The notes beneath the pieces are model-generated. The model did not search any database and was not told the DNA's origin. It saw nothing but the letters and a program-made list of their open reading frames with translations. From Luxibacter massiliensis (lineage in GTDB: Bacteria; Bacillota; Clostridia; Lachnospirales; Lachnospiraceae), in the NCBI RefSeq assembly GCF_900604355.1, contig NZ_UWOE01000001.1:3224001-3288000 (forward strand): 64,000 nt of DNA, read 5' to 3'. A program made the translations under genes and the position numbers. Of this stretch, positions 1-8,212 are shown piece after piece (positions within the stretch are counted from its first letter, which is position 1; each line of letters starts with the position of its first letter).

Positions 1-504
1 CGCACAGAAATCCATCAGCGTGGAATGCGTTGGACCGTTTTCGTGGAGATAAGCAATCAATTCACTTTTGCTCCTAAGGTTATCCAAGCAAATATCATGC
101 GGGCTGATCTCAACAATCCGTTTATAGACTGCCGGCCGTTTTTCCCGGACATTGACCAGCCAAAGAGCCGATTCCGTGGTACTCTCATGGCACCATGACA
201 GTCTTAAAGTCTTTTCCAACAAAGCACGGGACAAACGCTCTCCGATTGCGGCTGATTTGTCTGAATCCTGAGGAATTGCTTCTTGTTGCATCTCCTCATC
301 CCCATTAACAAACCGGATAAGCTTGTCTATTTCGGCAATGGTAAAACGATCAGTGGTCGCCTGAAAGCCCCAGTAATGATCATCCTCATAGCCCGCTGTG
401 CCATGAATCGTTCTGTCTAAAATTTTGCCTGCACATTCTGCGATCAGTCTGGACACTTCTTTCCAGTCCAATTTGAGTGTGCGGCAGTATATGTAATTAC
501 TCAT
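1..504 (-). CDS. Hypothetical protein, 3' end beyond the window
   Basis: The open frame of 168 codons runs from an ATG at 502-504 to the window edge without a stop, so the C-terminus is missing. The start overlaps the stop of the upstream cistron (497-991), which implies coupled translation in one backbone operon. The visible protein is soluble, begins MSNYIYCRTLKLDW and has no motif I recognise. It is the last gene seen of the leftmost operon. Confidence 0.6.
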   Translation of the reverse strand, partial: MSNYIYCRTLKLDWKEVSRLIAECAGKILDRTIHGTAGYEDDHYWGFQATTDRFTIAEIDKLIRFVNGDEEMQQEAIPQDSDKSAAIGERLSRALLEKTLRLSWCHESTTESALWLVNVREKRPAVYKRIVEISPHDICLDNLRSKSELIAYLHENGPTHSTLMDFCA

Positions 505-991
505 TTGATTCCCTTTCTGCCATATATGGCTTGTAATAAACTGTGTCTTCCTCGTCAGACTGGTAAGCTCCAATGCAGACCTCGTGGCAGGGACCGCGTT
601 CAGGATTGTATTCTGCAAAACAGATTGGCCCATCAATCTCCGGCTTTTCTGTATCCCAGTAAACATTGATTGCAGGAAAATTCTCATCGTCGATTGCAAC
701 TGCCCTAAGACTGCTTCCATCCGGCAGAGGCAGTACGATGGTCGGATATTTCGGCAGGGAAGCATACTGTTCGTCCGACAGCGAAAACCTTTTCTTGTAA
801 GACCGGGTATATCGCTTCTGCGCTCTGTCCAATTCATCCCGCAATGTAGCAAAAATCTGCTGTACCTGCTCTTGCGTAAAAGCATATACGGCAGGATTGG
901 AACAATTTCCAAGCAGTCTTACCATTTTGATAATCTTGTTAACCCGGGCTTCTGCCACACGGCGGAAGCGGTCTGGCCTTGACTCTCTCAT
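497..991 (-). CDS. Conserved ICE-type hypothetical protein
   Basis: About 164 residues, soluble, charged. The ATG at 989-991 is chosen over one nine codons upstream because it overlaps the previous stop as ATGA and has GGAGG nine bases ahead. The N-terminal half (residues 10-60) is a predicted helical stretch rich in Arg and Lys; the C-terminal half is acidic and ends PYMAERESNE. No catalytic motif is visible. Position inside a chain of overlapping cistrons suggests an element maintenance role, but its function is unknown. Confidence 0.6.
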   Translation of the reverse strand: MRESRPDRFRRVAEARVNKIIKMVRLLGNCSNPAVYAFTQEQVQQIFATLRDELDRAQKRYTRSYKKRFSLSDEQYASLPKYPTIVLPLPDGSSLRAVAIDDENFPAINVYWDTEKPEIDGPICFAEYNPERGPCHEVCIGAYQSDEEDTVYYKPYMAERESNE

Positions 992-1734
992 GCTGTGACA
1001 CCTCCGTTCTGTACGCATTCGATTTCAAATGCGTATCCTGAAAAGAATTTTTGATTGCTGTCCAAATAGTCCTGTGCCGCCTTTTCGGTCTTGAACTTCC
1101 GAATCATCTGTGATTTCGGCTTTTGAAACCTTGCAAACCAGATCTTTCGGCTGCTCCGCTTCACAAAATACCCCTGCGCTGCCCGCAGCACATAAAACTC
1201 CGGCAGTGTGCCGAAATCAAAGGGCGTTCCCTTGCGCCGCATGGGCGGGTGGGTAACATGGCGGTCGTCCCAGAAAGATACTGTAATGCTGTGGCCTGAA
1301 AGCTCCTTGATCTTATCCAGCAATTCCTCTGTCGTAGACACACAGTGCCTTTGCCAATAGTCACGGTCATAATCAACCACCGTCACGGTGTTCCCGTGCT
1401 TTTTGTAGTCCTCCACGGTATGTGCCGATTTCATCCCCGCCAGGATCCAGCGCCCGAACTCGCCCTCTTCAAACGTGCGGTTCCGGCTTTTGCGTGTCCC
1501 GCCCCGGTTGCTCATATTGGCTTCCTCGTGGACGGCAGCTATCTCCCGCATTTCCTCAGCAGTAAACAGCATCCTCCCGGTATGAGGGTAGTTCAGAACC
1601 GACCAATGCTTTTCCGGGATCTCACGGCCCCGACTATCAAAGTCAAAGCAGTTTGACGAGCCATGATTTACAACGGGGATATATTTCTCCCCGACAAGGA
1701 TGAATGCCTTGTCATAAAAAATTTCACTGCTCAT
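988..1734 (-). CDS. Hypothetical backbone protein, 248 aa
   Basis: Soluble protein with no signal peptide or membrane segment. The N-terminal third contains a basic segment (RGGTRKSRNRTF, about residue 78). The C-terminal part, with a VKRSSRKIWFARF segment, reads like a small nucleic-acid or protein binding fold, but I cannot name a family. It starts at an ATGA overlap with the upstream 69-codon gene and ends in an ATGA overlap with the next, so its translation is coupled on both sides. Confidence 0.6.
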   Translation of the reverse strand: MSSEIFYDKAFILVGEKYIPVVNHGSSNCFDFDSRGREIPEKHWSVLNYPHTGRMLFTAEEMREIAAVHEEANMSNRGGTRKSRNRTFEEGEFGRWILAGMKSAHTVEDYKKHGNTVTVVDYDRDYWQRHCVSTTEELLDKIKELSGHSITVSFWDDRHVTHPPMRRKGTPFDFGTLPEFYVLRAAQGYFVKRSSRKIWFARFQKPKSQMIRKFKTEKAAQDYLDSNQKFFSGYAFEIECVQNGGVTA

Positions 1735-1940
1735 ACCGTCACCTCCTGCCGGATAAGATGCAGGCGGTAGTTGGTATTACAAGTCTCAAAACGGATCTCA
1801 TCAGGAGAAATCCTCTCCATCCGAAGAACCTTACTTGTCCTGCGCATCCCGCCATTTTCTGCGATAAAAGCTGCAGTTCCAACAGACAGTGGACAGATAA
1901 GCCTGCCAGTGATTTCAAGATTCTTTTTTTGTTGGTTCAT
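1731..1940 (-). CDS. Small hypothetical protein, 69 aa
   Basis: Start taken at the ATG at 1938-1940 (MNQQKKNLEITG), which has GGAGA upstream. A longer in-frame extension exists but runs inside the zinc-ribbon gene and lacks a ribosome site. The product is short, basic and soluble, and overlaps its neighbours at both ends (26 bases with the zinc-ribbon gene, 4 with the next). No family recognised. Confidence 0.5.
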   Translation of the reverse strand: MNQQKKNLEITGRLICPLSVGTAAFIAENGGMRRTSKVLRMERISPDEIRFETCNTNYRLHLIRQEVTV

Positions 1941-2178
1941 ATTCTTTGTCTCCTTTCCATTCCTCAGACTGATTTCTAAACTCACGTCCCGCTGCGCTGA
2001 AGCCACAATTGGCACAATCCCAGATGTCATTCTCATCAAGATAATGCGTGACCTCGACGCACTCATTTAGAGATTCCAGAAAGGTTCCGTTACAGTCGAT
2101 CTTCCAGTCCTGCGTGACGTGAGCTGTCACCTCAAAGCTTTCTGCTCCGCAAGCAGGACAGCGATATTTTGGATTCAT
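1915..2178 (-). CDS. Zinc-ribbon protein, 87 aa
   Basis: Two Cys pairs, CPAC near residue 8 and CANC near residue 55, form a probable rubredoxin-like or zinc-ribbon site. The tail is acidic and lysine-rich (EYEPTKKES). Such small metal-binding proteins are common among mobile-element genes and may bind nucleic acid, but no activity can be assigned. A terminator-like hairpin lies directly upstream between this gene and ligA, so it either has its own promoter or depends on read-through. Confidence 0.6.
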   Translation of the reverse strand: MNPKYRCPACGAESFEVTAHVTQDWKIDCNGTFLESLNECVEVTHYLDENDIWDCANCGFSAAGREFRNQSEEWKGDKEYEPTKKES

Positions 2179-2195
2179 CCTCTTTTCCTTTCTAT

Positions 2196-2232
2196 GAAAA
2201 AGTGAAAAGCGGAGCAGAAAATCTGCCCCGCC
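2196..2232 (-). terminator. Intrinsic terminator after ligA
   Basis: Arms 2222-2232 and 2209-2218 (GCAGA/TCTGC core extended by GC pairs) form a short-loop hairpin followed on the minus strand by a T-rich run. It sits in the gap after the ligase stop, with the next ribosome site immediately beyond. It may attenuate rather than stop the operon. Confidence 0.6.
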
Positions 2233-2250
2233 ACTGTTATTCCGGCGAAT

Positions 2251-4221
2251 TTACGCCAGCATTGCTTCAAATTCTTCCTCCGTCAGTGTTCTGATACCGA
2301 GCTGCTGCGCTTTCGTAAGCTTACTGCCGGCCTTTTCACCAACAATCAGATAATCGGTCTTTTTCGTTACCGAACTTGCCGGTTTTGCCCCCAGCTGCAT
2401 CAGCTTCATCTGGATGCCGTCACGGGTGTAATTCTCCAGTTTGCCGGTTGCCACTACGGTCTTGCCGTAGAAGGGATTTGCTGTATTTGTATTCATATCA
2501 AAATTCTCCTTTTCAAATTCAATTTTTTCAAGCAGCGGGCGCCAGAGTTTTTCTTCCTCTGTATCCGCATACCATGTATAAATGTTGTCGTGCATCGTCT
2601 CGCCGAAATCAGGAAGTTGTGTGAAGTCGAAGCCATCCTGAATCGCCTGTTCAAACGCTTCCCACGATCCATGGAAATAGCTGTCCAAATCACGCCCGGC
2701 ATGTCTTCCCACCATGGGAATACCCAAGCCTGCAATAAATTTTGCCAACGTGCAGTGGCGGCTTTTCTCAATGGATGCCTGCAGACGCTCAAAGGATTTC
2801 TCCCCAAAGCCTTCCGTCTGGATAATCTCATCACGGTGTTGATCCAGCGCATAAAGATCTGCAAACGTCCGAATCCAGCCATGACTTACAAACTGCTCCA
2901 GAGTTTTTTCCGACAGTCCCTCGATATTCATCCTCGTTTTCTCACAAAAGTGGACAAATTTTCGCACCAGTTTGGCAGAACAATGCGGATTTTCACAGAA
3001 CAGCTGGCGAATACCGCCGCTGCTTTTCCGGAAACTCAGCATCTTGCCACAGCAGGGACAATTGAGCGGAACACAGCAGGTTCCGGTCTTATTGAGGTTC
3101 TCTGCAATCTGCGGAATAATCATGTTCGCCTTATACACGCGGATTTTATCACCACGCCCTAAGGCAAGGTCCAGATAATTCTCGTAGTTATGCAGATACG
3201 CCCGGCTGACTTGAGTACCGTCAATAGACACCGGCTCAAAGATGCCTGTCAGACTGACCATCCCAGTGCGAGTGACTGCTACATCCAGACCAATGAATGT
3301 GGTTTCATACAGTTCATCTTCCCACTTCAATGCAATCAAACGGTTTTCATGATGCCCTGTGGCTCCCAGACCTTTTCCGTAGGCAACATCATCATATTCC
3401 ATGATGATTCCGTCTACCGGGTAAGGGAACTTCTTCGGATCCATAGCAGAAATTGCATCACGCACCATTGTTTCATCGTGAATCGCATCCAGATAGATAT
3501 AGGGCACAACGGAAAACCCGTTATGTGCCAAAAACTGCTGCTGGGCAAGCTTACTCTCCGGCTCCAGATAATCGCTCACAAGCTCAAATGCCCAAAATTC
3601 AAGCAATCGCTTTTTGGCTTCGCCGGCGTCGAGCTTACGCGTGCTGCCGGATGCGAGATTTCTCGGGTGAGTATAGGGCTCCTCCAGACCGGAATTGATT
3701 TTCTCAAAGTTTGCCCATGAGATGACACCTTCGCCACGAACTTCAAACGAATCCTTAGTGGGTATGGCAAGAGGCACATTAAGAAAATTACGCACGGTAT
3801 GCGTTACATCCTCTCCAATGATTCCTTCACGCCCACGGGTGATCGCCTGAACCAGTTCTCCGTGTTCATAACGAAGTACCAGTGTCAGACCGTCCATTTT
3901 CCAGCTTATCAGCACCGGCTGCTTGGCAGCAAACTTCACCAGATCCTCAACAGATTTTGTTTTATCCGCTGAAAGCATAGGTTTACTGTGGCGTACCTCG
4001 GCCAGGCTTTCCAATATTTCTCCAGACACCTTTTGGGTCGGGGAACCGGAAAGAACCAACCCGGTTCGGCTCTCAATATCTTTCAATTCGTCCATCAGGA
4101 TATCGTAATCCCGGTCTGTCATAATGGGATTATCATCCCGATAATAGGCAATATCTGCCTTTGTGAGCTGCTCGATCAGCTCAAGCATACGCTCATGGTT
4201 TGTTTTATATTTCGCACTCAT
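2251..4221 (-). CDS. ligA: NAD-dependent DNA ligase, element-borne copy
   Basis: 656 residues, about the usual LigA length. Visible parts in order: N-terminal Ia domain with the YYxxDxPxxxDxxYDxL-like segment (about 26-42), the adenylation motif KMDG with the nucleotide-accepting Lys near residue 108, an OB region, a four-Cys zinc finger (CPCC and CENPHC), helix-hairpin-helix segments, and a C-terminal BRCT domain (YGKTVVATGKLENYTRDG). It should seal nicks using NAD. The ATG at 4219-4221 has AGGAG seven bases ahead; two in-frame ATGs upstream are too close to or inside the ribosome site. Its place in an accessory operon suggests a second, element-specific ligase, perhaps for circularised or transferred DNA (inference). 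Confidence 0.9.
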   Translation of the reverse strand: MSAKYKTNHERMLELIEQLTKADIAYYRDDNPIMTDRDYDILMDELKDIESRTGLVLSGSPTQKVSGEILESLAEVRHSKPMLSADKTKSVEDLVKFAAKQPVLISWKMDGLTLVLRYEHGELVQAITRGREGIIGEDVTHTVRNFLNVPLAIPTKDSFEVRGEGVISWANFEKINSGLEEPYTHPRNLASGSTRKLDAGEAKKRLLEFWAFELVSDYLEPESKLAQQQFLAHNGFSVVPYIYLDAIHDETMVRDAISAMDPKKFPYPVDGIIMEYDDVAYGKGLGATGHHENRLIALKWEDELYETTFIGLDVAVTRTGMVSLTGIFEPVSIDGTQVSRAYLHNYENYLDLALGRGDKIRVYKANMIIPQIAENLNKTGTCCVPLNCPCCGKMLSFRKSSGGIRQLFCENPHCSAKLVRKFVHFCEKTRMNIEGLSEKTLEQFVSHGWIRTFADLYALDQHRDEIIQTEGFGEKSFERLQASIEKSRHCTLAKFIAGLGIPMVGRHAGRDLDSYFHGSWEAFEQAIQDGFDFTQLPDFGETMHDNIYTWYADTEEEKLWRPLLEKIEFEKENFDMNTNTANPFYGKTVVATGKLENYTRDGIQMKLMQLGAKPASSVTKKTDYLIVGEKAGSKLTKAQQLGIRTLTEEEFEAMLA

Positions 4222-4234
4222 GTGCATTCTCCTT

Positions 4235-4417
4235 TCAGTCAATTCTGTACATCAATTCCCGAATCGCCTCATACCGAAACTGAAGATCTTTTTCCATCTC
4301 TTCCGTCCGTTCCTTTGAGTCAAAATCAAGAATTTCCGCATACAACTCAGTTTCTGTTTTTGTGCTGTAGATTTCTTCTACCCTTCCGCCTTTTACAATG
4401 ATAAACAGCTTATCCAT
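4235..4417 (-). CDS. Small hypothetical protein, 60 aa
   Basis: Begins MDKLFIIVKGGRVEEIYST and is acidic and helical in its second half. The start overlaps the end of the upstream gene by eight bases, and the stop lies just before ligA, so it is a real operon member rather than a chance frame. No family recognised. Confidence 0.55.
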   Translation of the reverse strand: MDKLFIIVKGGRVEEIYSTKTETELYAEILDFDSKERTEEMEKDLQFRYEAIRELMYRID

Positions 4418-4958
4418 TTCCGCTCACCTCCTTGGGCGTGCAGACCTGAAACGGGGAACACCGGCCGCATATCGGGCATGTAATCCCTAAAGCGTTTCCG
4501 GCAGACTGATCCAGCTGCTCCTGTGTAATTTGCCCGGGTATCCCGCAGCATTCTGTTTGAACCCATACCAGTCTGGCAGATTCCAGAACCTCTGGCCGAT
4601 ACTTGCGGTTGAACGGGATATAGGCCACCCAGAGCGGATCATCAAAAATTCTGGCCATGTGAAGTTCCAGTGCAGTCATCTCCATCTCTTTGGGGGAACT
4701 ATTGCAATAATTATGCTCCTGCTCCCATTCCAACAGATTTTTCTGCAACTGTTGCTCTCCGCTTTTTTGAATCAAACCCGTGGCCAGCTGTATCCAATCT
4801 TTTTCCTCCAGGTCTCCCAGATCTGTCTTAACGCCTTTTCGGTAGCCGTAAACATTCCTTCTATACTCTTGCCTGATCAAGAAAGCACGTCCGGTTCCGT
4901 AATGGACTCGCAGATCAGCAAAGGTCAAATGGTCCAAGGATTTTTTTGTACTATCCAC
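4410..4958 (-). CDS. Hypothetical protein with C-terminal CxxC, 182 aa
   Basis: Soluble protein. An ECCGIPGQ segment and a late CPICGRCSPF provide Cys pairs that could hold a metal. The N-terminal part (FADLRVHYGTGRAFLIRQEY) resembles small accessory proteins of conjugative elements but is not one I can name. It overlaps the methylase-like gene upstream by eight bases and the 60-residue gene downstream, so it belongs to the same transcript. Confidence 0.55.
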   Translation of the reverse strand: MDSTKKSLDHLTFADLRVHYGTGRAFLIRQEYRRNVYGYRKGVKTDLGDLEEKDWIQLATGLIQKSGEQQLQKNLLEWEQEHNYCNSSPKEMEMTALELHMARIFDDPLWVAYIPFNRKYRPEVLESARLVWVQTECCGIPGQITQEQLDQSAGNALGITCPICGRCSPFQVCTPKEVSGNG

Positions 4959-5661
4959 TTGTCTCCGCCCCTTTCTCTGTGCTATTGACAGCGCATTCCC
5001 TTTTTATGAAAGGAACAGACGCCAACGGAGTGTACCATCGGGACCATTCTTTCATTGCTAAGGTGTCGCCATGAATGACCACCGCTGGAATTCCATACAG
5101 ACTGAGCTGGATATATGCCATCCACACACAGCGGATGTCAATATCCTGGGCAACAAAAAAACTCTTGTGCCGAAAATCGAAATCTTTCTGCTTCATGGCC
5201 CATACTGCACCAATCACCATCGTACCCGAACCGCAAGTAGGCTCGTTGATCATGATGGGATCTTCCTCTTCAGGACGCTCATCCACTGGGTTTACAAGCT
5301 GCGCCATCATCCGGCAAACATTATCGGGAGTGAAATACTGTCCGTTCCACTCGTTATTTAAGCGAAACTCATGATAGATACTGCCAAGAATATCGCAGGG
5401 ATCCTCCTCATGCTCATGAATAGCAAGAGCCAGCAGAGCGAGCATATGTGCATAGCAGTTGAGGGTTTTAGGATCCATAGCAGATGTCATTTCCTCATAC
5501 CGCTTCTCGCGTTCTTCTGCATTTGACGGATCCATCTCTGCAGAGATACAGGTTGCTGAAATCTCCAAAAAAGTAGTGAAGACATTATTCAGCCCTTGTG
5601 ACTGCCCCAGACCACTGATTTCATCAACCAGCTCGCCTCTGTACGTTTTTTTCTTACCCAT
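4951..5661 (-). CDS. N6-adenine DNA methylase-like protein, apparently lacking motif IV
   Basis: 236 residues from the ATG at 5659-5661 (MGKKKTYRGELVDE), which has GGAAG upstream and overlaps the previous stop. GQYFTPDNV (about residue 107) and the SAM-binding motif I NEPTCGSGTM (about 139) match the HsdM/N6_Mtase family. The protein ends soon after HGDTL, where the catalytic NPPY/F would normally follow; instead it reads EWSRWYTPLASVPF. It may therefore bind SAM or DNA without methylating, or act as an anti-restriction factor (inference). Family HsdM proteins are about 500 residues, so this is a short form. Confidence 0.75.
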   Translation of the reverse strand: MGKKKTYRGELVDEISGLGQSQGLNNVFTTFLEISATCISAEMDPSNAEEREKRYEEMTSAMDPKTLNCYAHMLALLALAIHEHEEDPCDILGSIYHEFRLNNEWNGQYFTPDNVCRMMAQLVNPVDERPEEEDPIMINEPTCGSGTMVIGAVWAMKQKDFDFRHKSFFVAQDIDIRCVWMAYIQLSLYGIPAVVIHGDTLAMKEWSRWYTPLASVPFIKRECAVNSTEKGAETSG

Positions 5662-5974
5662 AGACGCCACTTCCTTCCGCACTGCCGCCTTCATTGACCC
5701 GTTCAAAATGAAACGGAATCCCGGCTTGATATGGATAAAGTGTAAAGTCATGGTCACTCCATATACGCATTGCATGGCCGCCCTTGAATTTTGAAATCAG
5801 GACCCGCTTACTCTTGTCGAACAGCATGTCCATCTGTGCCGGACTATACCGGCTTACATACTCAAGCAATTCAAAAATATATGACTTCTCCGTTTCCTTT
5901 ACTGACATAACAATCCGGTATCGGTCAAATATTCCGTTATCGTGTTCGGCGATATATTTTCCGCTTTTCAACAT
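5654..5974 (-). CDS. Hypothetical backbone protein, 106 aa
   Basis: Starts MLKSGKYIAEHDNGIFDRYRIV, soluble, with no recognised motif. The start overlaps the end of the upstream gene and the stop overlaps the start of the methylase-like gene, so it is translationally coupled on both sides. The size and sequence style match small conserved proteins of Lachnospiraceae conjugative elements, which is as far as the evidence goes. Confidence 0.55.
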   Translation of the reverse strand: MLKSGKYIAEHDNGIFDRYRIVMSVKETEKSYIFELLEYVSRYSPAQMDMLFDKSKRVLISKFKGGHAMRIWSDHDFTLYPYQAGIPFHFERVNEGGSAEGSGVYG

Positions 5975-6339
5975 GCGATCACCTCACCACTTTCGTTCTG
6001 ACAAACAATGTTTCCATGTAAAATCGGAGCTTCAAACGCCAATCGTCTGCCATCGTCTTCAAATTCCATCGAAGTGATACAGATATTGGGAGGAGTATCG
6101 CTTTCAGAATACAAACCGATATCGGTTATTTTCATATCCTGCAGCTGCTCCAGTCTGCCATTGGCATAGACCTCTCCAAAATACACCCCTTTGTATCGGG
6201 CACTGAAACCGTCGTCAGCCCGCCCAATATCACTTTCATCCCAATTAAGGGATGCGGTTTCTCCGTTTGCCAATTCCACCTCAATATAGTCAATCATCAG
6301 ATCCTTGACGGTAGTTCTGGCATCCAAATAAAGAATCAT
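5968..6339 (-). CDS. Hypothetical protein (DUF6061-like), first gene of the left operon
   Basis: About 123 residues from the ATG at 6337-6339 (MILYLDARTTVKDL), with AAAGGA seven bases upstream. A longer frame reads back through the leader hairpins and is not a plausible start. The protein is acidic and probably beta-rich; I tentatively associate it with DUF6061. It follows a leader of about 330 bases with several terminator-like hairpins, so its expression and that of the whole operon is likely attenuated. Confidence 0.55.
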   Translation of the reverse strand: MILYLDARTTVKDLMIDYIEVELANGETASLNWDESDIGRADDGFSARYKGVYFGEVYANGRLEQLQDMKITDIGLYSESDTPPNICITSMEFEDDGRRLAFEAPILHGNIVCQNESGEVIAC

Positions 6340-6446
6340 AGGCATTTCCTTTCTGCATTCCTGCGTGGTTTTATCTATATACACGGGTATGCCGAAAGGC
6401 TCCCCGGAACAAAGATTAGGGGAGCCGTAAAAGCTCCGATCTATAT

Positions 6447-6484
6447 AAAAAAAGCACCCAAAGAACCGAAATTCTCTGAGTGCC
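6447..6484 (-). terminator. Leader terminator T2
   Basis: Arms 6472-6483 and 6454-6465 give about twelve consecutive pairs with a short loop, followed on the minus strand by a run of seven T (complement of 6447-6453). It lies about 110 bases upstream of the first gene of the left operon, so read-through must be controlled for the operon to be expressed. Confidence 0.7.
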
Positions 6485-6585
6485 TTTATTGCCCGAGGGC
6501 CTGATATGAAATTGTAGCAGATGGGCGGAGGGCTTGTGCCTCCGGACTCCCCATTCTGTGCTTCTTGGAAAAGAAGCAGAAGAAA

Positions 6586-6622
6586 CAAAAAAAGTGCCTG
6601 AAAATATATACTCTCAGACACT
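6586..6622 (-). terminator. Leader terminator T1
   Basis: Nine-pair stem from 6614-6622 and 6593-6601 with a 12-base loop, then seven T on the minus strand (complement of 6586-6592). It is the first terminator met by polymerase, about 50 bases into the leader. Confidence 0.7.
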
Positions 6623-6677
6623 GTGCAACCGGAAAAACTCTAATCGCTCGAAAGCAATTACTGATACTGATGTAGGT

Positions 6678-6706
6678 AGTATAACATATCTATTTCAGAT
6701 TTTCAA
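6678..6706 (-). promoter_or_regulatory. Promoter of the left backbone operon
   Basis: TTGAAA (-35, complement of 6701-6706) and TATACT (-10, complement of 6678-6683) are separated by exactly 17 bases. The layout matches the promoter found ahead of the right backbone operon at 59626-59654, including the TATACT box. Confidence 0.8.
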
Positions 6707-6718
6707 GTGGTGATATAT

Positions 6719-6780
6719 GCTCTAAGTGACTTCTTAATCATGGTTTTTCTCATGGTTACTGAAAACACTTAGAGCATTTT
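6719..6780. terminator. Inverted repeat / terminator-like hairpin
   Basis: Ten-base arms 6719-6728 (GCTCTAAGTG) and 6766-6775 (CACTTAGAGC) enclose 37 bases and are followed on the plus strand by ATTTTT. It sits just upstream of the left operon promoter and before the recombinase remnant, so it may insulate the two regions or bind a regulator. Confidence 0.4.
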
Positions 6781-6799
6781 TCATGCAAGGATGACGCGA

Positions 6800-7241
6800 A
6801 TATGAGAAACGAGAAAATCACCCCATTGTACGAGCGATTAAGCCATTAAACGAGTTTGTCGAGAAAATCCTTGTGCATGAACGCGCCCGCAAGGGCAGCA
6901 TTGAAACCACGCAGGAGGTTGAAATCTATTTTAACTTTGTGGGCCGATATGTGCCTCTCCACTTCGGAGAAGTAAACCTCACTCCGGAGGAACAGGAGGC
7001 CCTACGGAAGAAAGAGGAACGCAAGAACAGACTGCACCAGAACTATCTACGCCGAAAAGCTAATGGAAAACAACGCGAGTATGAGGACAGGATAAAGACC
7101 GAGAAGCGGCGGCAGATGGAGGCCAAGAAAGCAGCTTTACGAGCCGAGGACATGGCCAATGGTGTGTATGCCCTCACTAGCAGCCTACAGAGGAAAGAAC
7201 CACAAAAAGGCATTCTATCAGCCCGAAGCGCTGTTATTTGA
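6800..7241 (+). pseudogene. C-terminal stump of a large serine recombinase
   Basis: An open frame from about 6830 reads LNEFVEKILVHERARKG, then EIYFNFVGRYVPLHFGEV, then a long charged helix rich in Lys, Arg and Glu. This is the DUF4368-like C-terminal pattern of TnpX/Tn4451-type and other large serine recombinases. The catalytic N-terminal domain and zinc-binding domain are absent, so it cannot recombine. It marks a former integration module. The last 15 codons differ between frames and may be a second junction. Confidence 0.65.
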
Positions 7242-7355
7242 GTAAAAATGTGCCGCAACACGAATGCAACCTATAATTGCGTAATAGTTGGTAGCTGCAA
7301 CACGACAATTTTGATAAAATAAAGCCCTAACAAAGAAGAAAGGAGGCGTATCCAT

Positions 7356-7694
7356 ATGAAATCTTCTATGACGTCTATTTTGGTTGGTGTAATCTTTATC
7401 GGCGTGTTTGTTACTTTGTTTGTTCTCATTGTTCGTGCTTTCCTGAAATATCTGAAATCGAGTAATGTTCGTAAAGAGAAAGCTGCCGTGAGTCAATCTC
7501 TCGGAGAAACATTAAAAGCGCACCGAACCCATTGTCAAATGACACAAGAGTTTGTGGCAGAAACAATAGGGGTCAGCAGACAAGCAGTATCAAAATGGGA
7601 AAATGGAACATCCGACCCAAGTACTTCAAACTTGTTTGCATTAGCAAAGCTATATGGTATATCGGTAGAAGAATTAATAAAAGATGTAAAATAA
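7356..7694 (+). CDS. Membrane-anchored XRE-family regulator, 112 aa
   Basis: Residues 8-30 form one hydrophobic helix (SILVGVIFIGVFVTLFVLIV). A canonical HTH_3 domain follows (about 48-105) with QEFVAETIGVSRQAVSKWENG as recognition region and a YGISVEELI ending. A strong AGGAGG lies upstream. Membrane-tethered XRE proteins usually regulate a neighbouring membrane or stress gene; the nearest genes are a recombinase stump and the sortase, so the target is unknown. Confidence 0.8.
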   Translation: MKSSMTSILVGVIFIGVFVTLFVLIVRAFLKYLKSSNVRKEKAAVSQSLGETLKAHRTHCQMTQEFVAETIGVSRQAVSKWENGTSDPSTSNLFALAKLYGISVEELIKDVK

Positions 7695-8212
7695 CTTCAA
7701 TAATTGCCGCACGACGGCAAAGAAAAAAAGCCGTCGTGTAGCAACTATATTTCCACGCACCTTATTAGTTTCGGCGGCTTTGAAATATCAAGGCCGCTAT
7801 TTTTATGCGGCCAGTGGAGGGCCGCAATGAGCAAATATCCCTTTTGACGCGCCCCTTACATGGGGGACAAGCCACAATAAAATAGCGAAAACGTCCACCA
7901 CGGCGCAAGTGAAAAGCCAATCACTTGCGCCCTTTTTTTAGCAGAAAGGCTTTGGAAATCGTTTTACCATCGTTCTTTTACAAGTCGTTGAGAATCATCT
8001 TTCCACCTGTAAGCCCATCGCTGCTAAAATTGCCGCAATTATTCAAATCCACTTCTATAAAAATCGTAAGGTTAGATCACTATGGAAATGAAACGTAATC
8101 TACACTTGATATAGGAGCAGATAGTTTTCATTACGAATTATTGGGGAAACGCACCTTTTTTCGTAATAGCATCCCCCAATTCAATCCATTATTCTATTTT
8201 CTTCTGAATCCG
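7695..8212. other. Non-coding gap with hairpins
   Basis: No convincing gene. A perfect nine-base inverted repeat lies at 7710-7718/7730-7738 (CACGACGGC), followed by GC-rich repeats around 7770-7830, a strong plus-strand terminator at 7902-7938, and A/T-rich sequence without clear signals from about 7980 to the sortase stop. The GC-rich short repeats look like an old element junction. Confidence 0.4.
7902..7938 (+). terminator. Strong intrinsic terminator
   Basis: Eleven-base perfect arms 7902-7912 (GGCGCAAGTGA) and 7921-7931 with an eight-base loop, then a run of T at 7932-7938. No plus-strand gene ends directly before it except the XRE regulator 200 bases upstream, so it may be a leftover from a lost gene. 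Confidence 0.75.

Larger units (their letters stand above)
6340..6671 (-). promoter_or_regulatory. Long structured 5' leader of the left operon
   Basis: The untranslated leader between the promoter and the first gene contains, in transcript order, a terminator (6586-6622), a perfect six-pair hairpin (6561-6576), a GC-rich hairpin (about 6524-6553), a second terminator (6447-6484), and a segment at about 6426-6440 that can pair with 6419-6426. The latter can instead pair with 6398-6405. Mutually exclusive helices and stacked terminators suggest transcription attenuation or antitermination. Confidence 0.5.

Noticed and set aside
7043..7261. Minus-strand frame opposite the recombinase stump
   Set aside because: Antisense shadow; the plus-strand frame has the DUF4368-type pattern.
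7710..7738. CRISPR-like or attC-like short palindrome
   Set aside because: A single nine-base dyad with no repetition or spacers.
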